From the NCBI RefSeq assembly GCF_032917945.1, contig NZ_CP136624.1, forward strand, positions 2,170,001 through 2,234,000: a stretch of DNA of 64,000 nt. Direction: 5' to 3'. Shown piece after piece: positions 19,923 through 29,910 of the stretch; the first letter of the stretch is position 1, and each line of letters starts with the position of its first letter. This DNA is from Bradyrhizobium sp. sBnM-33 (GTDB lineage Bacteria; Pseudomonadota; Alphaproteobacteria; Rhizobiales; Xanthobacteraceae). Both the position numbers and the translations under genes were made by a program. The notes under the pieces were generated by a model. That model searched no databases. It saw nothing but the letters and a program-made list of their open reading frames with translations, and had not been told where the DNA came from.

Positions 19923-21446
19923 TTAGTGGTAATAGTCCGAGCCTCTGATGTTCGTGTGTATGATCGGCTCGCACTCGGCGGACGCGGGCGTTGCAACGCG
20001 ATCGAGCCCCTTCTCGAGGATCGATTTGACGCTTGGGTAGTTGCGAGCCTGGATCTCAATCGCGCGCAGCGCAGCCGCCTCGAGGCGCTCGGCGCCAAAG
20101 CGCTTCTCAAGACGGATGATCCCCAGGCACGAACGATAGCCCTGTTCGGGATGCGGCCGATCCTCGATGATCCGGTCGATCAGCAGGCGCAGCATCGGGC
20201 CGATCCGGCTTGCCTCGCTGCGGATCTTTGCCGGCGTCCACTCGCCGTAGCGCCGGTGGCTGGAAGGCATGTGGGCGCTGATCGTAGTGTGCCGCCCGTT
20301 GCCGCTGCCGCGCATGTGCGCGGCGATACGCTCGCCCCCCAGGAAGATTTCAACCGTTCGCGCACAGATCCGCGCTTCTACCTCGCGACGGGCGAAGCGA
20401 TAGGGCACCGAGTAGTCGTGTCGTTCGATCTCGACGTGATAGTCGAGCCCGACCCGGCATCGGCGCCATTCGGCATGGACCCACGGCTCGCCGGGAAGCG
20501 GTTTAAGATTCGGCGCGTCAATTTCCTCGAACAACTGGCGCCGTGTGCGGCCATACTGGCGCAGCACCCGTCCGTCATTGAGCTTGGCCAGCCACTCGGC
20601 GATCGCACCGTTGAGTTCGGCCAGGCTGTAAAAAGTTCGGTTGCGCAGCCGCCCCAGCAGCCAACGCTCGACGATTCCGACGCAGGCCTCAACCTTAGCC
20701 TTATCTCTCGGGCGACGCGGCCGTGCCGGCAAAATCGCCGTGCCGTAATGCTGCGCCATATCGCTATAGCTGCGGTTGACCATAGGGTCATAGAGGCAGG
20801 CCTTGATCACCGCGACCTTGGCGTTGTCGGGCACCAGCAGTTGCGTCGCGCCGCCAAAAAAGCTGAAGGCCGCGTTATGTCCCGCGATCCAGTCGCCGAG
20901 TTGCTCGGTCCACGTCGCCAGCGCGAACGACAAGCTGGATGCGCCCATGACCGCGACGAAGATGTGCGCGTCACGCACCTCGCCAGTCTTACGGTCAACC
21001 ACCGGCACCGTGTCGCCGGCATAGTCGACAAACAATTTCTCGCCCCCGCCGTGGTGCTGGCGCATCACGAGCGGCAGCCGGCCTTCCCAGTTGCGGAACA
21101 AGTCACAGAACCGGCTGTACCGATAGCCGTCCGGATGCTCTGCAATGTACTCGTCCCACAGCACCTGCAAGGTCACGTGCTTGCGCTTGAGCTCGCGGGC
21201 AATAACGGACCAGTCAGGCTCGGCCACCTTGCGGCGGCCCGGCTTCACGCCAGGCACCCCGTACAGCAGCTGCTCCAGCTCGGCGTCGCTTATCGCTTCC
21301 GGGACTGGCCATGCCAGACCCGCGCGCGCAAACCGCTTCAGCGTGTCACGTACCGTCGTCGGCCCGACGCCGACACGCTCGCCAACCACGCGCGTCGAGA
21401 GCCCAGCCTCAAGGCTCAACCTCACAATCTCGCGCACCTGGCGCAT
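19923..21446 (-). CDS. istA: IS21 transposase IstA
   Basis: The 507-residue transposase has an N-terminal helix-turn-helix (SLEAGLSTRVVGERVGVGPTTVRD) and a retroviral-type integrase core. The core shows LFVDYAGDTVPV (first Asp), VPDNAKVAVIK (second Asp) and RPRDKAKVEACVGIVERWLLG (Glu). The frame is open to 21521, but the ATG at 21446 is preceded by GAGGAGGG and fits the usual MRQVREI start. It is followed by istB. Confidence 0.94.
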   Translation of the reverse strand: MRQVREIVRLSLEAGLSTRVVGERVGVGPTTVRDTLKRFARAGLAWPVPEAISDAELEQLLYGVPGVKPGRRKVAEPDWSVIARELKRKHVTLQVLWDEYIAEHPDGYRYSRFCDLFRNWEGRLPLVMRQHHGGGEKLFVDYAGDTVPVVDRKTGEVRDAHIFVAVMGASSLSFALATWTEQLGDWIAGHNAAFSFFGGATQLLVPDNAKVAVIKACLYDPMVNRSYSDMAQHYGTAILPARPRRPRDKAKVEACVGIVERWLLGRLRNRTFYSLAELNGAIAEWLAKLNDGRVLRQYGRTRRQLFEEIDAPNLKPLPGEPWVHAEWRRCRVGLDYHVEIERHDYSVPYRFARREVEARICARTVEIFLGGERIAAHMRGSGNGRHTTISAHMPSSHRRYGEWTPAKIRSEASRIGPMLRLLIDRIIEDRPHPEQGYRSCLGIIRLEKRFGAERLEAAALRAIEIQARNYPSVKSILEKGLDRVATPASAECEPIIHTNIRGSDYYH

Positions 21447-23042
21447 GATAACCCTCCTCGTCGGCATCCAATTCTCCAAGCTGTTTCCAGCCGGAGAAAT
21501 GGCCCAACGATCAGGCCTCACACCATCCGAAACTGCGCGCGATCAAATCGGAATGCTGCGCGGAGAATGCTCGGAATGCTGCGCGTGATCATTTCGGAAC
21601 CCTGCGCGCCATCAAATCGGTACGGTGCGCACCATCGTCTCGGAATCCGCACCCTGTCTTTCACCAAGTGATCAAGAAGCCTGATTTCAGGATCTGTCAG
21701 CGCCGTTTGCGGTAGGGCATTCGGCGAGGAACGATTGAGCATCGTCATCCAGAAGACGCGCCAACTCACAATGCAGAAAACCGCGATCAGATTGACCAGA
21801 CGCTCAGCGGTTCGCAATTTCGACTCCTCCGCCTTGCAGCCCGATTTGAGGATCTTATGGAAGACCTCGATCTTCCACCTCAACCCGTACCATTCGATCT
21901 TCTCGATGGCGTCCTTGCGCGATTGGACCGGGAGATCGGTGAGGAGCTTCCACTCGATCTTCTTTCGCCGCTTCGGCCTTCCCCGCTCTTGAGCATGGAT
22001 CACGGTCAGAGTGAGTGCGGGATATTTCTTCTGCTTGCCGATCGGCGGCAGAATTCGAAGCTTGCGGAAACGAATTTCGAGAAGCGCTTCATCCGGATCG
22101 CCTTTGTCGTCCTTGAACTTGATCCGATGTAGGCCTTTGACCGTGACCTCGTCCATTTCGTCGGCAATTGTATGATTGCCGTCCCCGGCAAGCCGATCAA
22201 CACAGGTTCGCACCAGGAAATGCGTTCCAACCTCCTCGGCCAGGCAAAACAGCTCATAGATGTCGCTCTCGCGATCACCAATATGAACGCATCGTGCAGG
22301 GGCAGCGAGAAGTTCGGTCGATTGCCGTAAATTCTCCAGCCAGCGGATGCTCTCCTTCTGCTCGATAGGAACCCGTGTCGGATTGATCTTTCGCTTCAGC
22401 GCCGTCGTCCCCTTGAACTTCTTGCGTGTCCAGAACTTGATTGCCGCCAGTCCGAACGGAAGCCCCTCGGTCGTCACGGCGAGGCTCGAATGCATCAGGA
22501 TGCCGCACTGCGTGCGCCCTGCCGTCTTGCCCGTAAAGCCAATCAGATCCGGCTTCTCGCGCTTGAAGCTGAATTCCGTCGTGTCATGGAGGACGAGGAT
22601 CGGTCCCTCCGTCGTCGCTACGCGCCCGCGCGTCGCCTCGAAATGACCGCAAAGAATATCCGCCTCGTTGACCCGTTCGTTGGAGAAGAAGCGATAGGCG
22701 GCCTTCGTGTTGGCCCAATCCTGACAAACCAGCGGGATGCTTTGACCCATGTCGCTCCCGATTTGTGCGAGCAATTTGCAGAACCGGCGGCCAAGCCGCT
22801 CATCCTTAAACTCGCATCCCGCAGTTTCCCGATCAACCCACGTCTCGACACCGGTCGTCACTCGCTGAGAACGTGCCTCCGCGCATTCCGTCAACACCAG
22901 CCCCATCGCGCACCCCACACTTCCGAATCAGGTGCTCAACAAGGAATCACAACAGATTCTGCCGATTCAAGATTTCACCCGCGGCGCGTCGTTCAAATCC
23001 GACGTCAAATGTGGGTAATTGAAAGCTCAGCTTCGCGCTTAC

Positions 23043-23438
23043 GTTGAGTGCCCCCTGTTCGTTGTTTTCCCGGACTTCTGGTGGATAGGGAAGGGCGCGC
23101 GTGCCAATGCCTTTCAGGCCCGAGCGCTGGCTGCCGGGATGGGCTACCGCGGACCTCCGCCATCGAGAGCGACCGGTTGTCGCGCCACTGGCACCACCTC
23201 GTCCGGCTCGACGATGAAGGCATAGCTGAGGAAACGCTAAACGACACGGCTTTGGCCAAAGAAGTTGCCGACTGGAAAGCCAAATTTTCTATCCGCGAGA
23301 TAAGGAAGGCAATCCCATCAATTACCCTGGGGCCGTCACTGGTGGGCTTCAATTGTTACCCAATGATGAGACCGCAAGGAGCTCGGCCGACTGCAAGAGA
23401 ATGGCCGATGACCATGCCCAGGCATTGGTTGACGTCTG
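23043..23438. other. Intergenic region downstream of the PQQ dehydrogenase
   Basis: A rightward frame contains LSRHWHHLVRLDDEGIAEE and may be an old coding relic. I do not recognise it. No terminator with a clear U-tract was found. Confidence 0.35.
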
Positions 23439-25628
23439 CTACTTCGTCTTTGATCTGATGTCATCGGCAGTGCCTTGGATGAAAGCCTGTATCTTTGCGA
23501 CGTCCTCCTCCCTCAGTTTGCCAGTAAAATCAGGCATGCCCTCGTCCCGGAATGGTCCGTTGAAGACGATGTCCTTCAGGTTGGCGATGACTTCAGCGGG
23601 AACATAGCCGAGATTTCTGATGTTGCCACCCCGGCCGACGCCGGGCACACCGTGACAGGCGGCACAGGCCGCGACGTAAAGCGCCGAACCTTCCTCGACG
23701 TCTTTCGGATTGTACTTCACGCCCTGCAGCAGGCCTACCGACTGATACTTCACGAAGCCTGGCATCTTCGCCGTGCCGTTGAGCGCGAACGTATACACCC
23801 TGCCGGAATTCTGAAACTCGGTCGCGCGCGTCCCGAGGCCGAACGTGCCGCCCCAACCGACTGCAATCGAAACGTACTGCACGTTATCGATCATGTAGGT
23901 CGCGGCAGCCGCAACCACACCGGTGCCGGTCGGCGTTTCCCACAGCTTGGTTCCCTTCACTGCATCGTAGGCGACGAAGCGGCCGTCTGCGGTACCCTGG
24001 AACACCAGATTGCCGGCGGTGCTCAGCGTTCCGCCGTTCCACGGCGATACGTGTTCGACCCGCCAGATCTCCCTTTGGTGCACCGGATCCCAAGCGAGCA
24101 GTCGTCCGAATGCGGGCGCCTTCGGACGAGTGCCATCCAGAACAAAGCCGAGGTTCCAGCCGGTCATGCCGCCGAACTTACCTGGCGTAGCCGCATTCTG
24201 CGCGAACGACCTCTCGGGCGTTAGGTTGAGCGGCACGTTCTGCGCGGGAAGATAAACGAGCCCGGTCTGCGGATTAAACGACATAGGGTGCCAGTTGTGC
24301 GCGCCATAGGCGCCCGGCACCGAGTCATAAGGCTCATCGCCGCGCGCCGCGGGCACCTCAATCGGTCGGCCGTTCGCGTCGTAGCCGGTCGCCCAATTTA
24401 CATCCACAAAATTCTTTGCCGAAATGAATTTGCCGTTGGTACGGTCGATAACAAAGAAGAAGCCGTTCTTCGGCGCATGCAGGATGACCTTGCGCGGCGC
24501 ACCATCGATCGTAATGTCAGCCAGGATCATCGGCTGCGTGGACGTGTAGTCCCAGTGATCGCCGGGCGTCTCCTGATAGTGCCAGATGTATTTGCCGGTA
24601 TCAGCGTTCAGCGCCACAAGGGAGGCGAGATACAGATTATCGCCGCCCGACGGACTGCGGATTTTGCGATTCCAGGGAGAGCCGTTTCCGGTGCCGATGT
24701 ATACCATGTTCAGGTCGGGATCGAACGTGATCGTGTCCCACGGCGTACCGCCGCCACCGTTGATCCAGTATTTGCTAGATGGGTCCCATGTCTTCGCAGC
24801 AGCCTCCATCGAGGCATCCTCGAACGGCTTGGACGGATCGCCGGGCACGGTGAACCAGCGCCAGAGCTGATTGCCTGTCTCGGTATCGTACGCCGTGACG
24901 TAGCCGCGCGCACCGTATTCGGCGCCGCCCTGCCCGATCACGACCTTGCCGTTGAACGCACGCGGCGCGCCGGTGATAGTGTAGGAGTGCTCGTGGTCGA
25001 TCAGCGTATCCTTTTCCCAGATCTTCGCGCCGGTCGCGCCATTGAGCGCGATGAGGCGTCCGTCATAGGCGGCCACGAATACCTTGCCCCTGTAGACCGC
25101 GACCCCGCGGTTGACCACGTCGCAGCACCCTTTATCGGCCTTTGACCGGTCCACGCCCGGATCGAATGACCAGAGCCTATTGCCGGTGCGTGCGTCAATG
25201 GCATGGACGACGCTCCATGGCGCCGACTGATACATGACACCGTCGACGACCACGGGAGTTGCTTCCACCCCGCGCGATGATTCAAGATCATAGCTCCAAA
25301 TCAGTCCGAGGTCCTTCACATTGTCGGGGTTGATCTGGTTGAGCTTGCTGAACCGGGTTTCAGCGTAATCGAGGCCGATGCTGGGCCAATCCTTCGATGT
25401 GGCCTCGTTCGCCTTGATGAAGGAGCTATCGACCTTCGACATGACCTCCTTTATGCGGTCTAGCGTCGTGCTGGTAGCATTCTGTGCCAAAGCGTCGCCC
25501 ACGCAGATCGAAAGCCCAAGAAGGGCCACGAGAGCGATTTTCGTCGCGTAGTCTAATCCTAGAGAGGGAGCGGTTTGCGTGATTGCGTCACAGGCCGTAA
25601 CCAAGAACTGCGACAGATGCTTCTTCAC
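23439..25628 (-). CDS. Quinohaemoprotein alcohol dehydrogenase (PQQ-dependent, fused cytochrome c)
   Basis: A 729-residue periplasmic enzyme that oxidises primary alcohols with PQQ and passes electrons to its own haem. The GTG at 25628 follows CTGGAGAAA; the frame continues to 26081 but without family sequence. A signal peptide (KIALVALLGLSICVGDALA) is followed by eight-bladed propeller repeats. Diagnostic features are the vicinal cysteines KGCCDVVNRG, the catalytic-Asp segment PGDHWDYTSTQ, and a C-terminal haem site CAACHG. The position two after the catalytic Asp is Thr, not the Asp seen in lanthanide-dependent XoxF, so calcium is expected. No pqq gene is in the window. Confidence 0.9.
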   Translation of the reverse strand: MKKHLSQFLVTACDAITQTAPSLGLDYATKIALVALLGLSICVGDALAQNATSTTLDRIKEVMSKVDSSFIKANEATSKDWPSIGLDYAETRFSKLNQINPDNVKDLGLIWSYDLESSRGVEATPVVVDGVMYQSAPWSVVHAIDARTGNRLWSFDPGVDRSKADKGCCDVVNRGVAVYRGKVFVAAYDGRLIALNGATGAKIWEKDTLIDHEHSYTITGAPRAFNGKVVIGQGGAEYGARGYVTAYDTETGNQLWRWFTVPGDPSKPFEDASMEAAAKTWDPSSKYWINGGGGTPWDTITFDPDLNMVYIGTGNGSPWNRKIRSPSGGDNLYLASLVALNADTGKYIWHYQETPGDHWDYTSTQPMILADITIDGAPRKVILHAPKNGFFFVIDRTNGKFISAKNFVDVNWATGYDANGRPIEVPAARGDEPYDSVPGAYGAHNWHPMSFNPQTGLVYLPAQNVPLNLTPERSFAQNAATPGKFGGMTGWNLGFVLDGTRPKAPAFGRLLAWDPVHQREIWRVEHVSPWNGGTLSTAGNLVFQGTADGRFVAYDAVKGTKLWETPTGTGVVAAAATYMIDNVQYVSIAVGWGGTFGLGTRATEFQNSGRVYTFALNGTAKMPGFVKYQSVGLLQGVKYNPKDVEEGSALYVAACAACHGVPGVGRGGNIRNLGYVPAEVIANLKDIVFNGPFRDEGMPDFTGKLREEDVAKIQAFIQGTADDIRSKTK

Positions 25629-26577
25629 TATGTTTCTCCAGCTGTCTCTGGCGCAGCTAGCGACGATTGGAGTCGGTGTCGACGAATTCAGTCGTGGAGT
25701 GACTTGCGGAGCGAACAAGGCTCCTAAGCACGAGAGCGCGCTGCGTTTGAGACTGGACAAATCCACCATCAACCTCCAATTTCTCCAGAATAGTTCGGAA
25801 AAGAGTCCCGTGACATCTGTGATACAAGCTCGTTGATCACGCACATCTTGGCAATGCGATACTTTTTCACGCTCAAACGAAATGGGAGCGTCAATCGACA
25901 ATCTCCTCGCATGAGCCTGACAGACTTTGTTAATGATGCTAGCAATTTCCGTTCCACCAGCTGCCGCGACAATGGCCCGAAACAACGATCTTTCGCGCGC
26001 CAACACCACTGACGCTTGTCCGGTTTCTGACTGCGGGTACAACGGTGTAGGATTTGAAACATCGGCAGACACCGGCCGCATGCGAGACTTTGTCTAGTCG
26101 AATTAGAAGCTTAATGGGTTTGAACGCTCCTGGCACGGCGGTTGCTATAGAGAGGCAGCAACACTGAGGCTTGGTGCATTCTGACGCGCAGAGCGGCGCT
26201 ACCCGAGATGGCTCAACAATCTTGCTCGTTCGCGGCCGTCCCAGGGCGGAGACATGTTGAGCGAGTTCTGAACCTAATTGATGAGAGTGAGCCGCGCGTT
26301 AGACATATGCATATTTCCGACCATCGATTCCAGAAGCCTGTCCTCATTGTTTGGAAACTCACCGCTCGACGAAAGCTCTCTTTGATCTCGTGCCGGATCC
26401 CTTCTCACGCTTGGCAGCCAGATTTCTATGCGCGGTTGCTGCTTGGCGTTTCCGCGATCTCGGCCTCGGTAGACGAGCAAACCGGTACCGGAGGTCCTGC
26501 CATCCCGCAGTTTTCAGCCAACATTCGCTTGTGCAAGTGCCGGCTTTTCGGTCGCCAATCTCGCTTCAGGTGACACA
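25629..26577. other. Divergent intergenic region between PQQ dehydrogenase and aldo/keto reductase
   Basis: Nearly 950 bases without a supported gene. Both flanking promoters must lie here. I could not place operators or an RNA gene. Confidence 0.4.
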
Positions 26578-27396
26578 ATGGATCATTTGCAGACCCAAGG
26601 CATCAGCCTGCCGCGGCTTGGCCTCGGCACCTTTCGCATGCAGGGCGATGTCTGCCGCGCTGCGGTCGAGAGCGCGCTTGCACTCGGTTATCGCCATATC
26701 GACACCGCAGAAATGTACGCCAACGAAGATGCCGTCGGGCGTGCGATTGCATCTTCCGTTGTTCCCCGCAGAGGCCTGCATGTCACGACAAAAGTCTGGC
26801 ACGAGAATCTCGCGCCGGACGCGATCCGCCGAACCTTCGATACGAGCCTGAAGAAGCTTGGGCTTGAGTTCGTGGATCTCTATCTGGTGCATTGGCCCTC
26901 GCGCAGCATGAACCTTCCGGCGGTATTCGAGACGATGGTGAAGCTGAAAGAAGAGGGACTCACCCGCGCTATCGGCGTCGCCAATTTCACCATGGCGCTG
27001 CTCAAGACCACGGTCGAGGAGATCAGGGCGCCGATCGCTTGCAACCAGATCGAATATCACGTGATGCTTGGCCAGTCGAAGGTCAAACGGTGTCTCGACA
27101 ACAAAGGCATTCCGCTGGTGGCCTATTCCCCGCTGCTGCAAGGCTGCGCGGCAAGCGATGCGACGCTGATGGAGATCGGCAAGAAGCACAATGCAACCGG
27201 AGGGCAGGTAGCGCTGAAATGGCTGCTCGACCAGCACGGCGTCGCCGCAATCCCGAAGCCCTCACGTGCCGAAAGCCAGAAGGCCAATCTGGATGCGCTG
27301 AACGTCGAGCTCGATTCCGACGACCGCAGAGCGATCGGGGCCCTGCCGAAGGACAAGCGTCTTGTAAATCCTGGCTTCGCGCCAGTCTGGGATTGA
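26578..27396 (+). CDS. Aldo/keto reductase, 2,5-diketo-D-gluconate reductase type
   Basis: This 272-residue NADPH-dependent TIM-barrel reductase turns aldehydes or ketones into alcohols in the cytoplasm. The catalytic tetrad is visible: Asp and Tyr in HIDTAEMYANED, Lys in LHVTTKVWHENL, and His in DLYLVHWP. Further family marks are GVANFTMALL, CNQIEYHVML and AAIPKPSR near the cofactor phosphate. Length matches DkgB-like members. It is monocistronic and divergent from the PQQ alcohol dehydrogenase, which makes the opposite type of conversion. Substrate unknown. Confidence 0.9.
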   Translation: MDHLQTQGISLPRLGLGTFRMQGDVCRAAVESALALGYRHIDTAEMYANEDAVGRAIASSVVPRRGLHVTTKVWHENLAPDAIRRTFDTSLKKLGLEFVDLYLVHWPSRSMNLPAVFETMVKLKEEGLTRAIGVANFTMALLKTTVEEIRAPIACNQIEYHVMLGQSKVKRCLDNKGIPLVAYSPLLQGCAASDATLMEIGKKHNATGGQVALKWLLDQHGVAAIPKPSRAESQKANLDALNVELDSDDRRAIGALPKDKRLVNPGFAPVWD

Positions 27397-28088
27397 GGTC
27401 GGCCGTCGTTGCGAGCGGAAGCAAGGTAATCCAGGGCCACGCCCTTCCGGCGCAAACTCCGGTGCGACGCTCGCCGGAACGCATGCGGGCAGCGCTCGAC
27501 GATAGTCTTTTGGATGAATGGTGATCATCTACGCTTTGATACGGCTCCGCCGCATCCTGTTTCGGCGCTGTCCCGCACGTCACAAATGTCCGAATGCTAC
27601 ATCGTCCGGATCGAAGCCGGCCAGAGCAACGTTTCGATCCTCCTGCTTCGCTTCAAGGATAGGGACTGCTAGAGTTGATAGGTTGACCTCCCTGTGGCAG
27701 CGCCGTTTAAATTCCCATCACCGCTGTCGTCCCAGCGCATGAATGTCGAGCGCTATGCCATTGTCCTAAATGCCGTCGAGCAGATTGGTTGTGAGAGCTT
27801 AGACATAGCGATGAACGACAACTGCTCCGAGTGCTGTCTCGTCGACACCTTCACCTGTCGATGCTGTCAGATTTCAAACCGGCTTCGCGGGGACAGATGT
27901 TTCTGCTTACGTCGCGTAGATCGATTTGGAATCATCCCATCTCGTGGACATCAGTTCGGAATCTCAGAGGCCTTTGTCAATCCGCTGAACGCGCGGACTG
28001 CAAGCGAATTCAATGTCTTCGAAGAGTGTAGCGGGAATGCGGATAAAACCCCAGCGTCACAATGCTCCGTATTGAGAGGCGGATAGCC
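27397..28088. other. Intergenic region upstream of the DUF2156 gene
   Basis: No supported gene. At 27671-27683 is AGAGTTGATAGGT, close to a sequence found ahead of the genes at 31815 and 44573. Confidence 0.35.
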
Positions 28089-28964
28089 ATGGAAAGCATT
28101 TTTGACGCGATGCAACCAGTATCGATGGCCCACAAGACCACCTTCGATCGTTACTTTGCGGAGTATCCGCCCGAATGCTCGGAAATGACCTTTACAAACA
28201 TTCTGTCTTGGGCCGGCATAAAGAACCACAGGTTCGGTGTATATCGCGATCATCTCCTCGTGTCCTATCAACGAAAATCCGACTGTGAACCGCAGTTCTT
28301 TCCTCCGATAGGAGAGAATCCGAAGGAGATCATGCTGGAGCCGCTTCCCGGGCTCCGAAGGTACCAGTGGGTGAGGATACCAAAGATCCTTTCCGATGAC
28401 CTTTCGGGAAGCATGCCCATCGTATTCGATCGTGATAATAGTGACTACTACTACAACGTTGAGGACCTCATATCTTTAAAGGGCAAGAAGTTCGAAGTGA
28501 AGAGAAACAAAGTCAGGAGATTTGCCAGTCTCAATCCGACGGTGCGGACGTTAGAGGCACGCGACGTGACTGCTTGTATCGCGCTTCAAGAGAAATGGGT
28601 GAGCGAGCAAGACACTGATCGAAGTTCGGCAGCGGAGGAGACCGCCGCCGTCAAAGTCGCTTTTCAGAACTTTGATTCGCTGCCCATGAGGGGGGTGGCG
28701 GTGGAGATAGATCAGGCGCTCGTGGCTTTTGCTATCGGCGAACGGCTCAACTTTGAAACGTTTGTTGAGCACTATGAGAAGGCCGCACTAGAGTTCAAGG
28801 GCGCCTACCAGTACGTTCTTCATGCATTCGCGGGCGCGCTTGCAGCCGAAGCAAAGTTTATTAATAGAGCGCAGGATCTCGGTATTCCGGGCTTACGCGA
28901 AGCGAAGCTCGGCTGGCAGCCGGCCGGACTCGTGGAAAAGTACAGCGCACGGATGTCTTTGTGA
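28089..28964 (+). CDS. DUF2156 / phosphatidylglycerol lysyltransferase C-terminal-like protein
   Basis: The 291-residue product looks like a stand-alone GNAT-fold domain of the DUF2156 group, related to the aminoacyl-transfer half of MprF. Supporting segments are SEMTFTNILSWAGIKNHRFGVYRDHLLVSY near the start, VEIDQALVAFAIGERL in the middle, and FINRAQDLGIPGLREAKLGWQPAGLVEKY at the end. That last one is the typical NxxxDxGxxGLRxxKxxxxP pattern. No membrane segments are present, so it is cytoplasmic. Relatives move an amino acid from a charged tRNA to a lipid or small molecule. The ATG at 28089 follows GAGAGGCGG. Real substrate unknown. Confidence 0.7.
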   Translation: MESIFDAMQPVSMAHKTTFDRYFAEYPPECSEMTFTNILSWAGIKNHRFGVYRDHLLVSYQRKSDCEPQFFPPIGENPKEIMLEPLPGLRRYQWVRIPKILSDDLSGSMPIVFDRDNSDYYYNVEDLISLKGKKFEVKRNKVRRFASLNPTVRTLEARDVTACIALQEKWVSEQDTDRSSAAEETAAVKVAFQNFDSLPMRGVAVEIDQALVAFAIGERLNFETFVEHYEKAALEFKGAYQYVLHAFAGALAAEAKFINRAQDLGIPGLREAKLGWQPAGLVEKYSARMSL

Positions 28965-28994
28965 TGACTAGTACCCACGTGATTCAAGATCGGG

Positions 28995-29728
28995 ATGATA
29001 CCCGAGGCAAGAGAAGTTCACCTTTCGAGGAAGGATCGCAAGGTCCTGGAGGCGCGTTGTCGTTCGCCGGCGACATTGCAGCGCGATTTGAAGCGGGCGC
29101 GGATAGTTTTGTTGGCGGCGGCCGGGCGCAGCACGCGGTCGATAGCCAAGGAAGTCGGGCTCCAGCCTCGGATTGTCAGCCTGTGGCGGCATCGCTATGC
29201 CGGCCTTGGCCTTGAAGGGCTGCAGGAGAGGCCGCGGCCTGGCAAGCAGCCGATCTATACGAAGGCCACCGACAAGCGGATTCTGCGGCTGTTGGACAAG
29301 CAGCCACCGGAAGGGTTTGCGCGCTGGACCGGGCCCCTGCTGGCCGAGGCGCTGGGCGATGTTGACGTCCAATATGTCTGGCGGTTCCTGCGCAACCACA
29401 AGATCGACCTCGTGGCTCGCAAGTCCTGGTGCGAGAGCAACGACCCGAACTTCACGGCCAAAGCCGCCGATGTTGTCGGCCTCTACGTCGCCCCGCCCGA
29501 GAAGGCTATCGTGCTATGCGTGGACGAAAAGCCTTCAATCCAGGCTTTGGAACGAGCGCAAGGTTATCTGAAGTTGCCCAAATGGTCGCGCCTTGACCGG
29601 TCAGAGCCACGACTACAAGCGGCATGGCACGACAACGCTGTTTGCGGCGCTCGAGGTTGCGACCGGAAAGATCATCGCGGCGCATTCAAAACGGCGGCGC
29701 CGTGTCGAGTTCCTCGACTTTCCGGGAA
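28995..29728 (+). pseudogene. IS630-family transposase, frameshifted and truncated
   Basis: The frame from 28995 gives a helix-turn-helix region (KRARIVLLAAAGRSTRSIAKEVGL) and the catalytic Asp segment VLCVDEKPSIQALER. Near 29580 it slips, and the sequence continues in another frame as THYKRHGT-like HDYKRHGTTTLFAALEVATGK. Similarity ends near 29728 (RRVEFLDF), before the second Asp and the Glu. The element is dead. Its C-terminal third is missing. Confidence 0.8.
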
Positions 29729-29910
29729 ATCAAATCACAGTGGAAGCCTTTGCGGTGGTCCGTGTAGAGGCTCTGATACTCACGGCGCTCCTCAGCGCTC
29801 AGAATCGTAACCCTAATGCTTGGAAACGCTCCACCGCTTTGCCGCGACGCGAGGCCGTTAGCAATTGCTCGGCACCTAGTCGTTCGTGAAGAACGTTTCT
29901 GAGCGCCGTT
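29729..29910. other. Short junction between IS630 relic and IS5 element
   Basis: No gene recognised. I could not identify the exact left inverted repeat of the IS5 element here. Confidence 0.35.

Larger units (their letters stand above)
18904..21651 (-). mobile_element. IS21-family insertion sequence (2,748 bp)
   Basis: Ends are TGCGGATTCC and GGAATCCGCA, with the TG...CA termini of IS21. The 8-bp target duplication CCCTGTCT is at 18896-18903 and 21652-21659. Each end carries several degenerate internal copies of a TCGGAAT/TGCGC-like block (18904-18970 and 21540-21651), the usual multiple transposase-binding sites. It contains istA and istB on the minus strand. Confidence 0.95.
18714..22918 (-). 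pseudogene. IS4-family transposase gene split by IS21
   Basis: The 5' part (21660-22918) is the same protein as the copy 1 transposase through HLVKDR and contains all catalytic motifs. The 3' part (18714-18903) encodes the remaining RLGGYLARANDPPPG to MGN tail. The IS21 element lies between them. The broken gene continues into insert sequence and would end in an unrelated tail of about 45 residues. Confidence 0.92.
18711..23025 (-). mobile_element. IS4-family insertion sequence, copy 2, interrupted by IS21
   Basis: The same ends as copy 1 lie at 18711 and 23025. A perfect 9-bp target duplication, CTCAGCTTC, occurs at 18702-18710 and 23026-23034. Subtracting the 2,748-bp IS21 insert and its 8-bp duplication gives 1,559 bp, exactly the length of copy 1. 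Orientation is opposite to copy 1. Confidence 0.95.
18684..23042. mobile_element. IS66-type end pair split by IS4 copy 2
   Basis: GTAAGCGTGTAGGTCACT starts at 18684 and GCGCTTAC ends at 23042. With the IS4 insertion and one target copy removed, only about 35 bases separate the two outward-facing termini. All IS66 genes are gone. The same two end sequences bound the 648-bp element at 37831-38478. The flanks show no clear 8-bp duplication. Confidence 0.5.

Noticed and set aside
19374..21671. A 765-codon open frame on the plus strand across the IS21 element
   Set aside because: It lies antisense to istA and istB, whose products have all family motifs. The long frame is a by-product of GC-rich codon structure and shows no domain.
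24288..25145. A 285-codon plus-strand frame within the PQQ dehydrogenase gene
   Set aside because: It is a shadow of a well-supported gene on the other strand.
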